64,000 bases of DNA from JAABQG01 sp963726365 (GTDB lineage: Bacteria; Pseudomonadota; Gammaproteobacteria; Burkholderiales; Burkholderiaceae_C): the NCBI GenBank assembly GCA_963726365.1, contig CAVSCI010000021.1:248001-312000 (forward strand), written 5' to 3'. This document shows, piece by piece, positions 19,445 through 28,683 of the stretch. Each line of letters opens with the position of its first letter. The stretch's first letter is position 1. The position numbers were made by a program, and so were the translations under genes. Under the pieces are notes generated by a model that saw nothing but the letters and a program-made list of their open reading frames with translations, was not told where the DNA came from and did no database searches.

Positions 19445-20420
19445 TCAGACCCATAGCCCCAGACCCTTGAGCAGGGCGCGAATGCCTGCAAACAAGAGCA
19501 GCGTGATCACCATCTTGCGGATCACAGATCCTTTGAGGATATGCAGCAAGCGTGCGCCGATGCGGGCGCCCAGCATCATGCCAACCACCGAGGGCACAGC
19601 GATCATCGGCAGCACGGCGCCGCGGTTCAGGTACACCCATGCGGCTGACGAATCCACCAGCGACAGCACCAGCCCGGAGGTGCCCGCGGACACTTTCAAG
19701 CGGCGCGCCCATCAGCAGGTTCAAGGCAGGCACGTTGGCCCAGCCCGCGCCAATGCCGAACATGCCCGCCATGACACCGATCGCCAGGAAAAGTACAAGA
19801 CCCAGGGGTGTGCGATGCACCTGCCAGTCGATGGCCCGCCCGGAGGCGCCATCGATGAAGACGCCATGAATCCCGAGCGCCGACGACAGGCGATCAGGCT
19901 GCGCCACCTGCGGGAATTCTGATTTCTTCGAGACCAGCATCAGCGTGACAATGCCCAGAACAATCAATCCCAGGGCGGTCTGGATCACTGACGCAGGCAA
20001 GGCCAGGCCCAGCATGGCCCCGGCGATCGAACTCATGCTGGCCACCAACGCCAGCGGCAAGGCCAGGCGCAGACTGGAGAGCCCTCCGCGCAGCAGTACG
20101 GGCCCGGCCGCCAGCGCGCTGGCGAGGGCCACGAGCAGGCCTGCACCCCGCACAAAGTCGAGGTGAAAGGGAAAGAAGCCGCCAATGATCGGCACGAACA
20201 AGGTGCCCCCCCCGATGCCCGCCGGTACCGCCACGATGCCGATCAGGAAGCAGGTGACGAACAGCGCCAGCGGCCAGAACCACCAGGGCAAAGCGCTTGA
20301 GGGCACCACGCTGTCACCGGCAAACGCGGGCATGGCGAGCAGCAGGAGCAGCAGCCACAGGCATTTCAAGGCCAGAGTCGGGCGCCAGGCCGTCATCGGA
20401 GATCGGTCAGGCAGTGGCAT
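19445..20420 (-). CDS. tauE: TauE/SafE-family sulfite exporter, with one frameshift
   Basis: After a hydrophobic start (CLWLLLLLLAMPAFA) the protein shows the TauE/SafE hallmarks FLIGIVAVPAGIGGGTLFVP and, in the second half, IGVMAGMFGIGAGWANVPAL. At about 19698 one extra base (GCCGCTTGAAAG) breaks the frame; the protein continues as KVSAGTSGLVLSLVDSSAAW and ends at 19445. Corrected length is 324 residues with about eight membrane helices. TauE/SafE proteins export sulfite and related anions, which fits its place just downstream of the SoeABC sulfite dehydrogenase. A second possible ATG lies at 20396. Confidence 0.85.
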
Positions 20421-20459
20421 GGTCGGTGGTGAAGGCGTAGCGGGTTGGCATGGGCCAGG

Positions 20460-21020
20460 CTACATCGCCTTTCGAATCGTCATGGCGCCGCGAATCTGGC
20501 CGATGGCGTAGCCCACCCCCTTGTCGTCCGGATACAGGGTTCGAAGCTTCGCCGTGACCTCGGGCGTGAGCTTTTCCGCAGGGCCATGGCAGGCCAGGCA
20601 GACCTGCTGGACCGGCAAGGCCTTCATGTAGCGGTATTCCTTGCCATCGCCCTTGGCGACGATGTCGGATTTTTCCAGCGTGGCCGGGCTTTCGCCGGCC
20701 GCTGCGCGTCGGTCGAAGTCTTCCAGTGCCGCACGTTCCCAAGCGTCGGGGGTCGCCTTGGGGTTGCGGTTGCGCAGGCTCACGCGCCGGATGGCCCAGC
20801 CGCTCTGCTCGGACGCTGTCCGGGCCATTTGGGGCGCCTTTTCGGAGCAGGCCACGATGGCGGATTCAGGGCCGCCCTTGGCAATTTCCTCATTCAGCAC
20901 CTGGAGCAGCCTGGGTGGAACACTGCTGGCGACTTGGCGCGCGTCGGTCAACCAGGGAGCATCGTCCGCGACGGCATTCAGGCTTGAAAGCAGGGCGACG
21001 CAGGCAAGGAGTTTTCGCAT
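20460..21020 (-). CDS. DUF3365 periplasmic c-type haem protein
   Basis: Product of 186 residues with a signal peptide (MRKLLACVALLSSLNAVA) and a single c-type haem motif CLACH at about residue 147. The fold matches the DUF3365 / Tll0287-like family: WAIRRVSLRNRNPKATPDAW and the C-terminal VGYAIGQIRGAMTIRK are family-like. Such proteins are PAS-like haem domains, often sensory or redox. It sits 13 bases after soeC, so it may take electrons from or sense the sulfite-oxidising system; its exact role is unknown. The start at 21020 is set by the signal peptide. Confidence 0.82.
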   Translation of the reverse strand: MRKLLACVALLSSLNAVADDAPWLTDARQVASSVPPRLLQVLNEEIAKGGPESAIVACSEKAPQMARTASEQSGWAIRRVSLRNRNPKATPDAWERAALEDFDRRAAAGESPATLEKSDIVAKGDGKEYRYMKALPVQQVCLACHGPAEKLTPEVTAKLRTLYPDDKGVGYAIGQIRGAMTIRKAM

Positions 21021-21033
21021 GGAGACACTCTCA

Positions 21034-21972
21034 TCACGAAATGGTTTGGTAATACAGGTTCTGCGGGTGGTTGGCCTGGGCAAAAAAGAACCAGCGCTCT
21101 GCCAGGAGGCCGATGTATTGCAGTGCAAAGGCCGCAAAAATAAGCGCCGGCGACGAAGCTGAAACCCCCAGGGCCAGAAACAGCAACGGCACCGGAAACA
21201 CCAGGATCAGAAAAACCCACTTGACAGAGCGCAGCATCGCAACGCTGCGCCCATGGAAGAACTCACGGGTATTGAAGGAGCCCCCCATGAAGCCCTGTGC
21301 TTTCTGCACGATGCGGGGGTGCTTGATGCCAATGGCGCTCTGCAGCGTGGACTTGGGCTTGAGCCGGGCGTTGCGCACAAGGGAGGCGCTGCGCGTGACC
21401 AGGCCGAGCAGCGTCAGCAGGATCGTGACCTGGGCGTAGGCCGGGACCAGGCCGGGCGCGCCCAGGGCGGCCAGCAGTGTGGCCAGGGTGGCTCCCGAGG
21501 CGCAACCCAGCAGCAGATAGTTCACCGGCGTCAGCGGGCTGGCCCATTCCTGCAGGAAGCGGATGCACGCGTAGATCATGCCGGTGCAGACAAACAGCGT
21601 CAGGCACAGCAGGGCGGTGATCGCTCCGATCCATCGCGTTGCGTCTGCGCCCAGCCAGTGCGCCACGCCGTAAGCGAAAACGCCCGCCATGAACGCCGGC
21701 AAGGCAATGCCTTCGCGCGCCAGCCAGGACGTGCGCCACATGGCCATGCCGCGCCAGGCGCGTTGCGGCTGGCCCAGGTGAAACAATGACGCCACAAGGC
21801 CGCCGGCGGTCAGCAGCAGCGAGACCGCGCTGCCCATGCCCAGGAACTGGTGCGCCTGCGGCGTCAGCGCCAGAGGGCCGAACCACAGTTCAGTGCCAAA
21901 CAGCACCAGAAAAAGGCCTTGTCCCGCGCCAATGAGGGTGGTGAGAAAAATCGCTGAAAAGGGAGGATGCAT
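21034..21972 (-). CDS. soeC: SoeC, membrane anchor of the cytoplasmic sulfite dehydrogenase
   Basis: Product of 312 residues with about eight membrane helices, resembling DmsC-type quinol-binding anchors (LFHLGQPQRAWRGMAMWRTS, SWLAREGIALPAFMAG and FFFAQANHPQNLYYQ are DmsC/SoeC features). SoeC carries electrons from SoeAB to the quinone pool. It follows soeB by 9 bases in the conserved order A-B-C. The neighbouring DUF3365 cytochrome follows 13 bases later. Confidence 0.9.
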   Translation of the reverse strand: MHPPFSAIFLTTLIGAGQGLFLVLFGTELWFGPLALTPQAHQFLGMGSAVSLLLTAGGLVASLFHLGQPQRAWRGMAMWRTSWLAREGIALPAFMAGVFAYGVAHWLGADATRWIGAITALLCLTLFVCTGMIYACIRFLQEWASPLTPVNYLLLGCASGATLATLLAALGAPGLVPAYAQVTILLTLLGLVTRSASLVRNARLKPKSTLQSAIGIKHPRIVQKAQGFMGGSFNTREFFHGRSVAMLRSVKWVFLILVFPVPLLFLALGVSASSPALIFAAFALQYIGLLAERWFFFAQANHPQNLYYQTIS

Positions 21973-21981
21973 GCCGCGGTC

Positions 21982-22710
21982 CTAGGTGGCGAAGTCTTCC
22001 CGGCCGGGGGCGCGATGGCCGGCTTCGGGCTGTTTGCCGTCGATCTTCAGGGGGTTGTCCACCCGCTCCAGGTCTTCGGGGTGAATGCGGATTTCTGTCT
22101 TGCGCCGCGGCAGGTAGTGATTGGCCGGGCGGGTGCCCCATTCGGGCATGAGCTGGTAGCCCCCCCGCTCGGCAATGGCCTTGGAGACCACCGATTCCGG
22201 GTCGTGCACGTCACCGAAAAGACGGGCGTTCGACGGGCAGGCCAGAACACAGGCGGGCTTGCGCTCGCGCTCGGGAAGCGCGGTATCCGTGACACGGTCG
22301 ACACACAAGGTGCATTTGGTCATGACCTTGCGCTGCTCGTCAAACTCGCGCGCGCCGTAGGGACAGGCCCATGTGCAGTACTTGCAGCCGATGCACTTGT
22401 CGTAGTCCACCAGCACAATGCCGTCCTCGGCACGCTTGTAGCTGGCCCCGGTGGGGCAGACCGGCACGCAGGGCGGATCTTCGCAATGCAGGCAGGATTT
22501 GGGGAAGTGCACCGTCTGGGTGTTGGGGTACTCCCCCACTTCGAAGGTCTGCACGCGGTTGAAGAAGGTGCCGTTCGGCTCCGCGCCATAGGGGTTGAGA
22601 TCCACCAGCGAGCCCGCAGTGCCCGAAGTGTTCCACTGCTTGCAGCTGGTCACACAGGCATGACAGCCCACGCAGACATTGAGGTCGATTACCAACGCGA
22701 GCTGTGTCAT
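21982..22710 (-). CDS. soeB: SoeB, iron-sulfur subunit of sulfite dehydrogenase
   Basis: Product of 242 residues with four [4Fe-4S] cluster motifs: CVGCHACVTSC, CLHCEDPPCVPVCP, CIGCKYCTWACPYG and the CTLC...C...C set near residue 130. This is the NrfC/DmsB type. It passes electrons from the molybdopterin site of SoeA to SoeC. It has no signal peptide, which agrees with a cytoplasmic enzyme. It starts 28 bases after the end of soeA. Confidence 0.93.
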   Translation of the reverse strand: MTQLALVIDLNVCVGCHACVTSCKQWNTSGTAGSLVDLNPYGAEPNGTFFNRVQTFEVGEYPNTQTVHFPKSCLHCEDPPCVPVCPTGASYKRAEDGIVLVDYDKCIGCKYCTWACPYGAREFDEQRKVMTKCTLCVDRVTDTALPERERKPACVLACPSNARLFGDVHDPESVVSKAIAERGGYQLMPEWGTRPANHYLPRRKTEIRIHPEDLERVDNPLKIDGKQPEAGHRAPGREDFAT

Positions 22711-22738
22711 AGCGAGCGCTCCAAGGTCTCGATCGATG

Positions 22739-25660
22739 TCATTTGCGATCTCCCCGGCCGGCAAACCAGGCTTGCCAGCGTGGCAACACGGCCTGAACGC
22801 CCGGCGCTGCCGGTACCGCCTTGAACTGCGGCCAGGTTTGCTGCGGCTCGTCTTCCCCGGCCTTGTAGATGCGCACCCTTACGTCGTACCACGCTGCCTG
22901 GCCGGTGATGGGATCCGAGTTCGAAAGATGGGCGCCAGCGCCTGACGCCGGCAGTTCCTCGGAAATCAGGTGATTGAGCAGGAAGCCGCGCTGGGATTCG
23001 TTGGCGTCCGGCGTCAGGTTCCAAGCACCGGCGGACTTGCCGATGGCGTTCCAGGTCCAGACGGTGCCGGGCTCCACGGCTTCCGAATAGCGGCACATGC
23101 AACGCACCTTGCCCCACTGCGACTCCACCCACATCCATCCGCCATCGGCAATACCCTCATTGCTGGCGGTTTTGGGATTGACGAACAGGTAGTTGTGCGT
23201 GTGAATCTGGCGCAACCAGGCGTTTTGCGAATCCCAGGAGTGGTACATCGCCATCGGGCGCTGGGTGATGGCGTTGAGCGGATACCGGACGGTGTCGGTG
23301 GCCTGCTCTTCGAGCGGGACATAGTAGAACGGCAGGGGGTCGAAGTAGGTTTCTACGCGCTTGCGCAGCGGGTCCGGTGGTTGCTTGCCCGGTCGCTTGC
23401 CCTGGGCAGCACGACGGAAGCCCTGCAGGAATTCCGAGTAGATGTGGATGACGACGGGATCGTTGTCACGCCGTATGCCCACCTTTTGCGCCCATTCCAT
23501 GTAGCCCCGATTCCAGTTGCGCATGTACTGGTGTTCCGGGGGCATTTCGTAGTGGAAGACGCAGTTGTTCTTTTCGTACATTTCCCACTGCTTGGGGTTC
23601 GGCTCGCCGCGCATCGATTTTTCCCCGCCTTTGCCCCGCCATCCGGCCAGAAAGCCGATGCCTGATCCCGGGGCGGTCTCGTAGTTGACGATGAAGTCGG
23701 TGTAGCCCTTGAACTTTCTTGTGCCGTCAGGCAGGGTGAAGGCCGGCAGTTTGAGGCGACCGGCCAGTTCCACCAGGACTTCCTGGAACGGCTTGCACTG
23801 GCCCTTCGGGGCAACCACCGGGATGCGCACGGAATCCACGGGCCCGTCGAACTCGGAAATCGGGCGGTCCAGCATCGACATGCAGTCGTGGCGCTCCAGA
23901 TAGGTGGTGTCGGGCAGGATCAGGTCGGCAAACGCCGTCATCTCGGACTGGAACGCGTCGCAGACGACCAGGAACGGGATTTTGTACTCGCCGCTGTGCT
24001 CACCTTCCACATGCTTGTCGTTGAGCATCCTGCGCACTTCGGAGGTGTTCATGGTGGAGTTCCACGCCATGTTCGCCATGAAGATCAGCAGGGTGTCGAT
24101 GCGGTAGGGGTCACCACGCCAGGCGTTGGTGATGACGTTGTGCATCAGGCCGTGAGCGGACAGCGGGTGCTCCCAGGAGAAGCCCTTGTCGATGCGCACC
24201 GGCTGCCCCTGATCATCGACAAAGAGATCGTCCGGACTCTCGGGCCAGCCCAGCGGGGCACCGTCGAGCGGCGTATCGGGTTTGACGGCCAGCGGCCCCT
24301 TGGGCGGACGGGCGTTGGGCGGCACTGCACGAGGGTATGGCGCCTTGTGCCTGAAGCCGCCCGGACGGTCAATGGTGCCCAGCAACGACATCAGGATGGA
24401 CAGCGAGCGGATCGTCTGAAAGCCGTTGGAGTGCGCTGCCAGGCCGCGCATGGCGTGAAAGGCTACAGGGTTCCCGGTGACCGAATCGTGGCGCTTGCCC
24501 CAGCTGTCTGTCCAGGAGATGGGCAGCTCGATCTTCTGGTCACGTGCCGTGATGCCCATCTCATGGGCCAGGCGCCGGATGGTGGTCGCAGGAATACCGG
24601 TGAGGCCCTCAGCCCACTCTGGGGTATACGGTTTGACGCGATCCTCGAGCAGCTGGAACGCTGGCACGGCAGCGGTTCCATCGGGCAGCTTGAAGCGACC
24701 CAGCAAGGCCGGGTCAGCCCCGTCGGCATGGTCGGCGACGCCTTGCTCGGTGAGTCGGTCCCACCAACGAAAGTTGGCCGGGCGCAGAGGGTTCACGATG
24801 TCGCCCTCGGGATTGCGCAGGAACATGCCGAAGTCGTCACTGCCGGTATCCTGGTTCACCAACTGACCGGCGTTGGTGTAACGTGCCAGAAACTCGCGGT
24901 CATACAGGCCCAGCCGGATGAGTTCGTGGATCAAGGCCAGCAGGAGGGCGCCGTCGGTGCCGGGTTTGATGGGCACCCACTCATCGGCAATCGCCGAGTA
25001 GCCGGTGCGTACCGGGTTGATCGAGACAAATCGTCCGCCGTTGCGTTTGAATTTGCTGAGGGCCGCCTTCATCGGGTTGGAATGATGGTCTTCTGCGGTG
25101 CCGATCATCACAAACAGCTTGGCGCGTTCCAGGTCGGGGCCGCCAAATTCCCAGAACGAGCCGCCGATGGTGTAGATCATTCCGGCGGCCATGTTGACCG
25201 AGCAGAAGCCGCCGTGCGCCGCATAGTTGGGCGTGCCGAACTGACGGGCGAACAGCCCGGTCAAGGCCTGCATCTGGTCGCGCCCGGTAAACAAAGCGAA
25301 CTTTTTCGGGTCGGTGGACCGGATCTTCCTGAGCCGCTCCTCGAGCATCGAGAAGGCCGCTTCCCATTCGATTTCTTCGAACTGTCCCTCGCCCCGATCA
25401 CTGCCGGGTCTGCGCAGCAGCGGCTTGGTCAGCCGGGCCGGGGAGTACTGCTTCATGATGCCGGAGGAGCCCTTGGCGCAGATGACGCCCTGGTTCAGCG
25501 GGTGATCCGGATTGCCCTCGATGTAGCGAACTTCGCCGTTGCGCAAATGCACCCGGATGCCGCACCGGCAGGCGCACATGTAGCAGGTGGTGTTGCGTGT
25601 CTCGGTGATGGCCCCGGGCAGAGGCGCGGCGGTCGGATCATGAAGCGGTGTGACAGACAT
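22739..25660 (-). CDS. soeA: SoeA, molybdopterin subunit of cytoplasmic sulfite dehydrogenase
   Basis: Product of 973 residues of the DMSO-reductase/complex-iron-sulfur molybdoenzyme family. The N-terminal [4Fe-4S] motif TTCYMCACRCGIRVHL plus the later GVICAKG cysteine lie within residues about 25-70, and no twin-arginine signal precedes them, so the enzyme faces the cytoplasm. A C-terminal molybdopterin dinucleotide-binding domain is present. SoeABC oxidises the sulfite made by reverse DsrAB to sulfate and reduces quinone. It is the first gene of a long operon driven by the element at 25777-25821. I chose the ATG at 25660 because the upstream extension is not family-like. Confidence 0.9.
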   Translation of the reverse strand: MSVTPLHDPTAAPLPGAITETRNTTCYMCACRCGIRVHLRNGEVRYIEGNPDHPLNQGVICAKGSSGIMKQYSPARLTKPLLRRPGSDRGEGQFEEIEWEAAFSMLEERLRKIRSTDPKKFALFTGRDQMQALTGLFARQFGTPNYAAHGGFCSVNMAAGMIYTIGGSFWEFGGPDLERAKLFVMIGTAEDHHSNPMKAALSKFKRNGGRFVSINPVRTGYSAIADEWVPIKPGTDGALLLALIHELIRLGLYDREFLARYTNAGQLVNQDTGSDDFGMFLRNPEGDIVNPLRPANFRWWDRLTEQGVADHADGADPALLGRFKLPDGTAAVPAFQLLEDRVKPYTPEWAEGLTGIPATTIRRLAHEMGITARDQKIELPISWTDSWGKRHDSVTGNPVAFHAMRGLAAHSNGFQTIRSLSILMSLLGTIDRPGGFRHKAPYPRAVPPNARPPKGPLAVKPDTPLDGAPLGWPESPDDLFVDDQGQPVRIDKGFSWEHPLSAHGLMHNVITNAWRGDPYRIDTLLIFMANMAWNSTMNTSEVRRMLNDKHVEGEHSGEYKIPFLVVCDAFQSEMTAFADLILPDTTYLERHDCMSMLDRPISEFDGPVDSVRIPVVAPKGQCKPFQEVLVELAGRLKLPAFTLPDGTRKFKGYTDFIVNYETAPGSGIGFLAGWRGKGGEKSMRGEPNPKQWEMYEKNNCVFHYEMPPEHQYMRNWNRGYMEWAQKVGIRRDNDPVVIHIYSEFLQGFRRAAQGKRPGKQPPDPLRKRVETYFDPLPFYYVPLEEQATDTVRYPLNAITQRPMAMYHSWDSQNAWLRQIHTHNYLFVNPKTASNEGIADGGWMWVESQWGKVRCMCRYSEAVEPGTVWTWNAIGKSAGAWNLTPDANESQRGFLLNHLISEELPASGAGAHLSNSDPITGQAAWYDVRVRIYKAGEDEPQQTWPQFKAVPAAPGVQAVLPRWQAWFAGRGDRK

Positions 25661-25776
25661 GCAATGGGCGCTTTTCTCGCTGACGGAACAACAAAAGGAA
25701 AGGGAAAAAGTCCGTGACAGGAATGCCAAGGCTTCAGTTGCGAAGTGACCCTATTAAAGACAAGGGGATGTCGTGC

Positions 25777-25821
25777 CGTCTATAGCCGCTGCGGGTAATC
25801 CGGGGTTACCCAAATGGGTAG
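25777..25821 (-). promoter_or_regulatory. Conserved sulfur-gene promoter element upstream of soeA
   Basis: Reading toward soeA, the element has CTACCCA at positions 1-7, GGG at 11-13, ACCC at 26-29, CGG at 34-36 and ATAGACG at 39-45. The first part is the perfect palindrome TACCCA-TT-TGGGTA (plus strand 25807-25820). Its ATAG begins 123 bases before the soeA start. The same blocks with the same spacing occur at 41759-41803 and 50407-50451. Confidence 0.8.
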
Positions 25822-25951
25822 CGCGGCTATTTCGGGCGGTAAAGTCAGGATTTCAGAAAATAGGGGCGCCGGACTGGCCGATTTTCGGCCTGCTTCGGGT
25901 TTTCACGATAAATCAGTGATGGGTAATAGATTAGCATGGCACGCTCGTTGC

Positions 25952-27175
25952 ATGGACATGAAAAAGAACCCTTCTCACATTGCGCCCTCAAACCCCGCGA
26001 CCCCGATGGACGCAGGGAATGTGGTGGCCGATTTGTCGGCGGAGTTGGCAGGCGGCAGCGATCTCGAGCAGTTGCTGGAACGATTTCTCGTTTCCATCAT
26101 TGCCTTGGCAGGTGCCCAGGCCGGGGCAGTCCGCGTCCTCACCGATGACGGAAAGCACTTGCGTCTGGTGGGGCAACTCGGCCTGCCACCGAACGTTCTG
26201 ATGAGCGAGCGCCTGGTGGAACGCAACTGCGGCATGTGTGGCATCGCCGTGAGCAAAGACGTTCTGGGCTGGGTCGACGATGTCCGCTCCTGTGCCCGCC
26301 ATGGGTCGGACGCCTATTTTGGACTGCGGTGTCATCGCGTGCTCGCGATCTCGATGCCTCACGGCGACGAGGTGCTGGGGATCTACAACCTGTTTTTTGA
26401 ATCCGACGCGACCATTCCTCCGCAGACCGAGGCCATACTGCGGTTGATCGGGCAATTGCTGGGCTTGACACTGCACAATGCCCGGATCGAGCGTGAGCGC
26501 TTGCGCCTGACGGTGATGAGAGAGCGTCAGGAAATGGTCAATGAAGTTCATGACGCCCTCGCGCAGACACTGGCCTACGTGAAAATGCGCCTTCCCCTGC
26601 TCAACGATGCGATGCTGGCGCACGACGACCCGCTTTCAATCAAGTATTTCTCGGACGTCAAGAAGGCCGTGGGTGAGGTGCATCACAACCTGCGCGAAGT
26701 CATGACCTATTTCCGAACGCGCATGGATCCGCTTGGACTGCTTCATGCGCTGCACGGCATCGGAGAGGGTTTTTTTGACCGTACCGGCATTGAACTGGAA
26801 ATCCGGAATTCGGCGCAGAATCTGAACCTGACAGATGAGCAGGAGGTTCAGGTGTTTCACATCGTTCAGGAAGCGCTTGCCAATATCGCAAAACACTCCA
26901 TGGCCCGCCGGGCCTTCGTGACAATTGACAAGAATTCCCAACGGTTGGAGTTCCTGATTGAAGACGACGGACTGGGAATGACCGAGCCATTCGTTTCGAC
27001 GATTGTCACCGCCGCCACGGGGCTGGGAGCTTCAAGGCACTTTGGCCTGGAGATCATGCGGGGCCGCGCCCAGCGGCTGGGCGGCAGCATCGAGGTGGGG
27101 AGAAACGATGGCGGCGGCACCCGGGTGCGACTGGTAGTTCCGGTGAGATCCTTGCCTGTGGAGGTTCACGCATGA
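25952..27175 (+). CDS. Soluble NarX-type sensor histidine kinase with a four-cysteine GAF domain
   Basis: Product of 407 residues with no membrane helix. Residues about 25-175 form a GAF domain containing four cysteines (Cys93, Cys96, Cys114, Cys127: ERNCGMCG, SCARH, LRCHRV). A HisKA_3 dimerisation domain follows with the phosphorylated His200 (EVHDALAQTLAYVKM), then an HATPase domain (EALANIAKHSMARRA, DDGLGM, HFGLEIMRGRAQRLGG). The cysteine set resembles Fe-S-binding GAF sensors such as staphylococcal AirS, so redox or sulfur sensing is a reasonable guess. The start is uncertain (25919, 25952 or 25958); the long alternative at 25814 overlaps the operator palindrome. It overlaps its response regulator by 4 bases. 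Confidence 0.88.
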   Translation: MDMKKNPSHIAPSNPATPMDAGNVVADLSAELAGGSDLEQLLERFLVSIIALAGAQAGAVRVLTDDGKHLRLVGQLGLPPNVLMSERLVERNCGMCGIAVSKDVLGWVDDVRSCARHGSDAYFGLRCHRVLAISMPHGDEVLGIYNLFFESDATIPPQTEAILRLIGQLLGLTLHNARIERERLRLTVMRERQEMVNEVHDALAQTLAYVKMRLPLLNDAMLAHDDPLSIKYFSDVKKAVGEVHHNLREVMTYFRTRMDPLGLLHALHGIGEGFFDRTGIELEIRNSAQNLNLTDEQEVQVFHIVQEALANIAKHSMARRAFVTIDKNSQRLEFLIEDDGLGMTEPFVSTIVTAATGLGASRHFGLEIMRGRAQRLGGSIEVGRNDGGGTRVRLVVPVRSLPVEVHA

Positions 27176-27870
27176 AGGAACGCACACGTGTGATGCTGGT
27201 CGATGACCATGCGTTGTGTCGCAGTGGCCTGACCGAATTGCTGGAACACCGCGGTGACATGACCGTCGTGATGGCCACCGGTGATCCGGCGCAGGTCGTA
27301 CCGATGCTGCGCGAGCATCAACCGGACCTGATGGTTCTGGACTTGCGCCTGGCGACGACGGACGGTTTGAGTGTGCTTCGAATGATCCGTTCGGAAGGCT
27401 GCGAAACCCCGGTTGTCATTTTGACCATGAGTGACAGCGAGGACGATCTGGCGGCCGCCCTGCGCGCTGGTGTTCGTGGCTATCTTCTCAAGGATATGGA
27501 GCCGGAGGAGGTGATTGACGCCATTGGCAGGGCGGCACGCGGTGAGATGGTCGTGGCATCGGCCATGACTCTGAAACTCGCGCAGATCCTGCAGTCCGGA
27601 CCCAAAGTGTCGGTCATGGGGGACCTTGTGGCATCGCTTACCGAGCGGGAACGCGAGGTACTGGACCATGTCGCGCGAGGGCAGAGCAACAAGGTCATTG
27701 CGCAGGCGCTGGACATCAGTCACAACACGGTCAAGCTGCACGTGCGACACATCATGGACAAGCTCAACTTGCGCTCGCGGGTCGAGGCGGCCGTCTTTGC
27801 TTACGAGTACCGCCATTCCCCCGACGGCACCAAGGCTGCCGATGCGTCGGCACACAAAGTTCGAAGCTGA
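27172..27870 (+). CDS. NarL/FixJ-family response regulator
   Basis: Product of 232 residues. The receiver domain shows acidic pair Asp11-Asp12, phosphoacceptor Asp57 (LMVLDLRL) and the conserved lysine in GYLLKDM. The C-terminal LuxR-type helix-turn-helix is clear (LTEREREVLDHVARGQSNKV, then ISHNTVKLHVRHIMDKLNLR). The ATG overlaps the kinase stop (ATGA), so kinase and regulator are translationally coupled. NarL-type regulators bind TACCNMT-like heptamers. Palindromes of just that type lie beside soeA, dsrA and tusA, so control of the sulfur genes is a strong inference. Confidence 0.93.
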   Translation: MKERTRVMLVDDHALCRSGLTELLEHRGDMTVVMATGDPAQVVPMLREHQPDLMVLDLRLATTDGLSVLRMIRSEGCETPVVILTMSDSEDDLAAALRAGVRGYLLKDMEPEEVIDAIGRAARGEMVVASAMTLKLAQILQSGPKVSVMGDLVASLTEREREVLDHVARGQSNKVIAQALDISHNTVKLHVRHIMDKLNLRSRVEAAVFAYEYRHSPDGTKAADASAHKVRS

Positions 27871-27891
27871 TCCGTTCTTGCAGTGGACTGA

Positions 27892-28683
27892 TCAGGTCGT
27901 CGTTTCCTGGGTCGCTGGCGTGAACCACGCCAGTGAATCATGCAGCTTGACGACCTCGCCGATGATCGTGAGGCACGGCGACTTCAGGCCCGCCTTCACA
28001 ACCGTTTCAGGAATGTCGGCAAGTGTCCCGGTCACGACTCTCTGTGTGGAGATGCTGCCATCCTGCACCACGGCGACGGGGAGGGTAGGTGGAGCGCCAT
28101 GCTGTATCAGCTGGCGGCATATTTCCGGAAGTCCTCCCAGGCCCATGTAGATGACCACGGTCTGGCAGGGTCTGACCAGGCTGTGCCAGTCCAGATCGGC
28201 GGTGCCGTCTTTCAGGTGCCCTGTCACAAACAGGCAGCTCTGTGCGTAGTCGCGGTGTGTCAAGGGAATTCCGGCGTAGCTGGACACGCCGGATGCCGCC
28301 GTCACGCCGGGGACGACCTCAAAGGCAACACCTTGTGCGGCCAAGGCCTGCAATTCCTCGCCACCGCGTCCGAAGATAAACGGGTCGCCGCCTTTGAGGC
28401 GCACCACCTGCTTGCCTTCACTGGCCAGTTTGACCAGTAGTCCGTTGATCTGTTCCTGCCGCATGGTGTGCTCGTTTCGGCGCTTGCCAGCGTAGATCCG
28501 TTCTGCCGACGGGGTGACGAAATCCAGAACAGCGCTGGAAACCAGATGGTCATAGACAATCACGTCGGCCTGCTGTAGCAGCCGTACGGCGCGCAACGTC
28601 AACAGCTCAGGGTCACCTGGGCCGGCCCCGACCAGATAGACGCGCCCGGCAGACCCGGCCGCTGGTTTGATTTCGGCCATCAA
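27892..28683 (-). CDS. cobA: Uroporphyrinogen-III C-methyltransferase (siroheme pathway)
   Basis: Product of 263 residues of the SUMT family: VYLVGAGPGDPELLTLRAVR near the N-terminus, VRLKGGDPFIFGRGGEE near residue 95, PGVTAASGVSSYAGIPLTHR and the methyltransferase core are all present. It makes precorrin-2 for siroheme. DsrAB needs siroheme, which explains its place at the end of the dsr cluster. Its start overlaps the end of the preceding dsrR-like gene by 4 bases. It is a stand-alone methyltransferase, not a CysG fusion. Confidence 0.93.
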   Translation of the reverse strand: MMAEIKPAAGSAGRVYLVGAGPGDPELLTLRAVRLLQQADVIVYDHLVSSAVLDFVTPSAERIYAGKRRNEHTMRQEQINGLLVKLASEGKQVVRLKGGDPFIFGRGGEELQALAAQGVAFEVVPGVTAASGVSSYAGIPLTHRDYAQSCLFVTGHLKDGTADLDWHSLVRPCQTVVIYMGLGGLPEICRQLIQHGAPPTLPVAVVQDGSISTQRVVTGTLADIPETVVKAGLKSPCLTIIGEVVKLHDSLAWFTPATQETTT

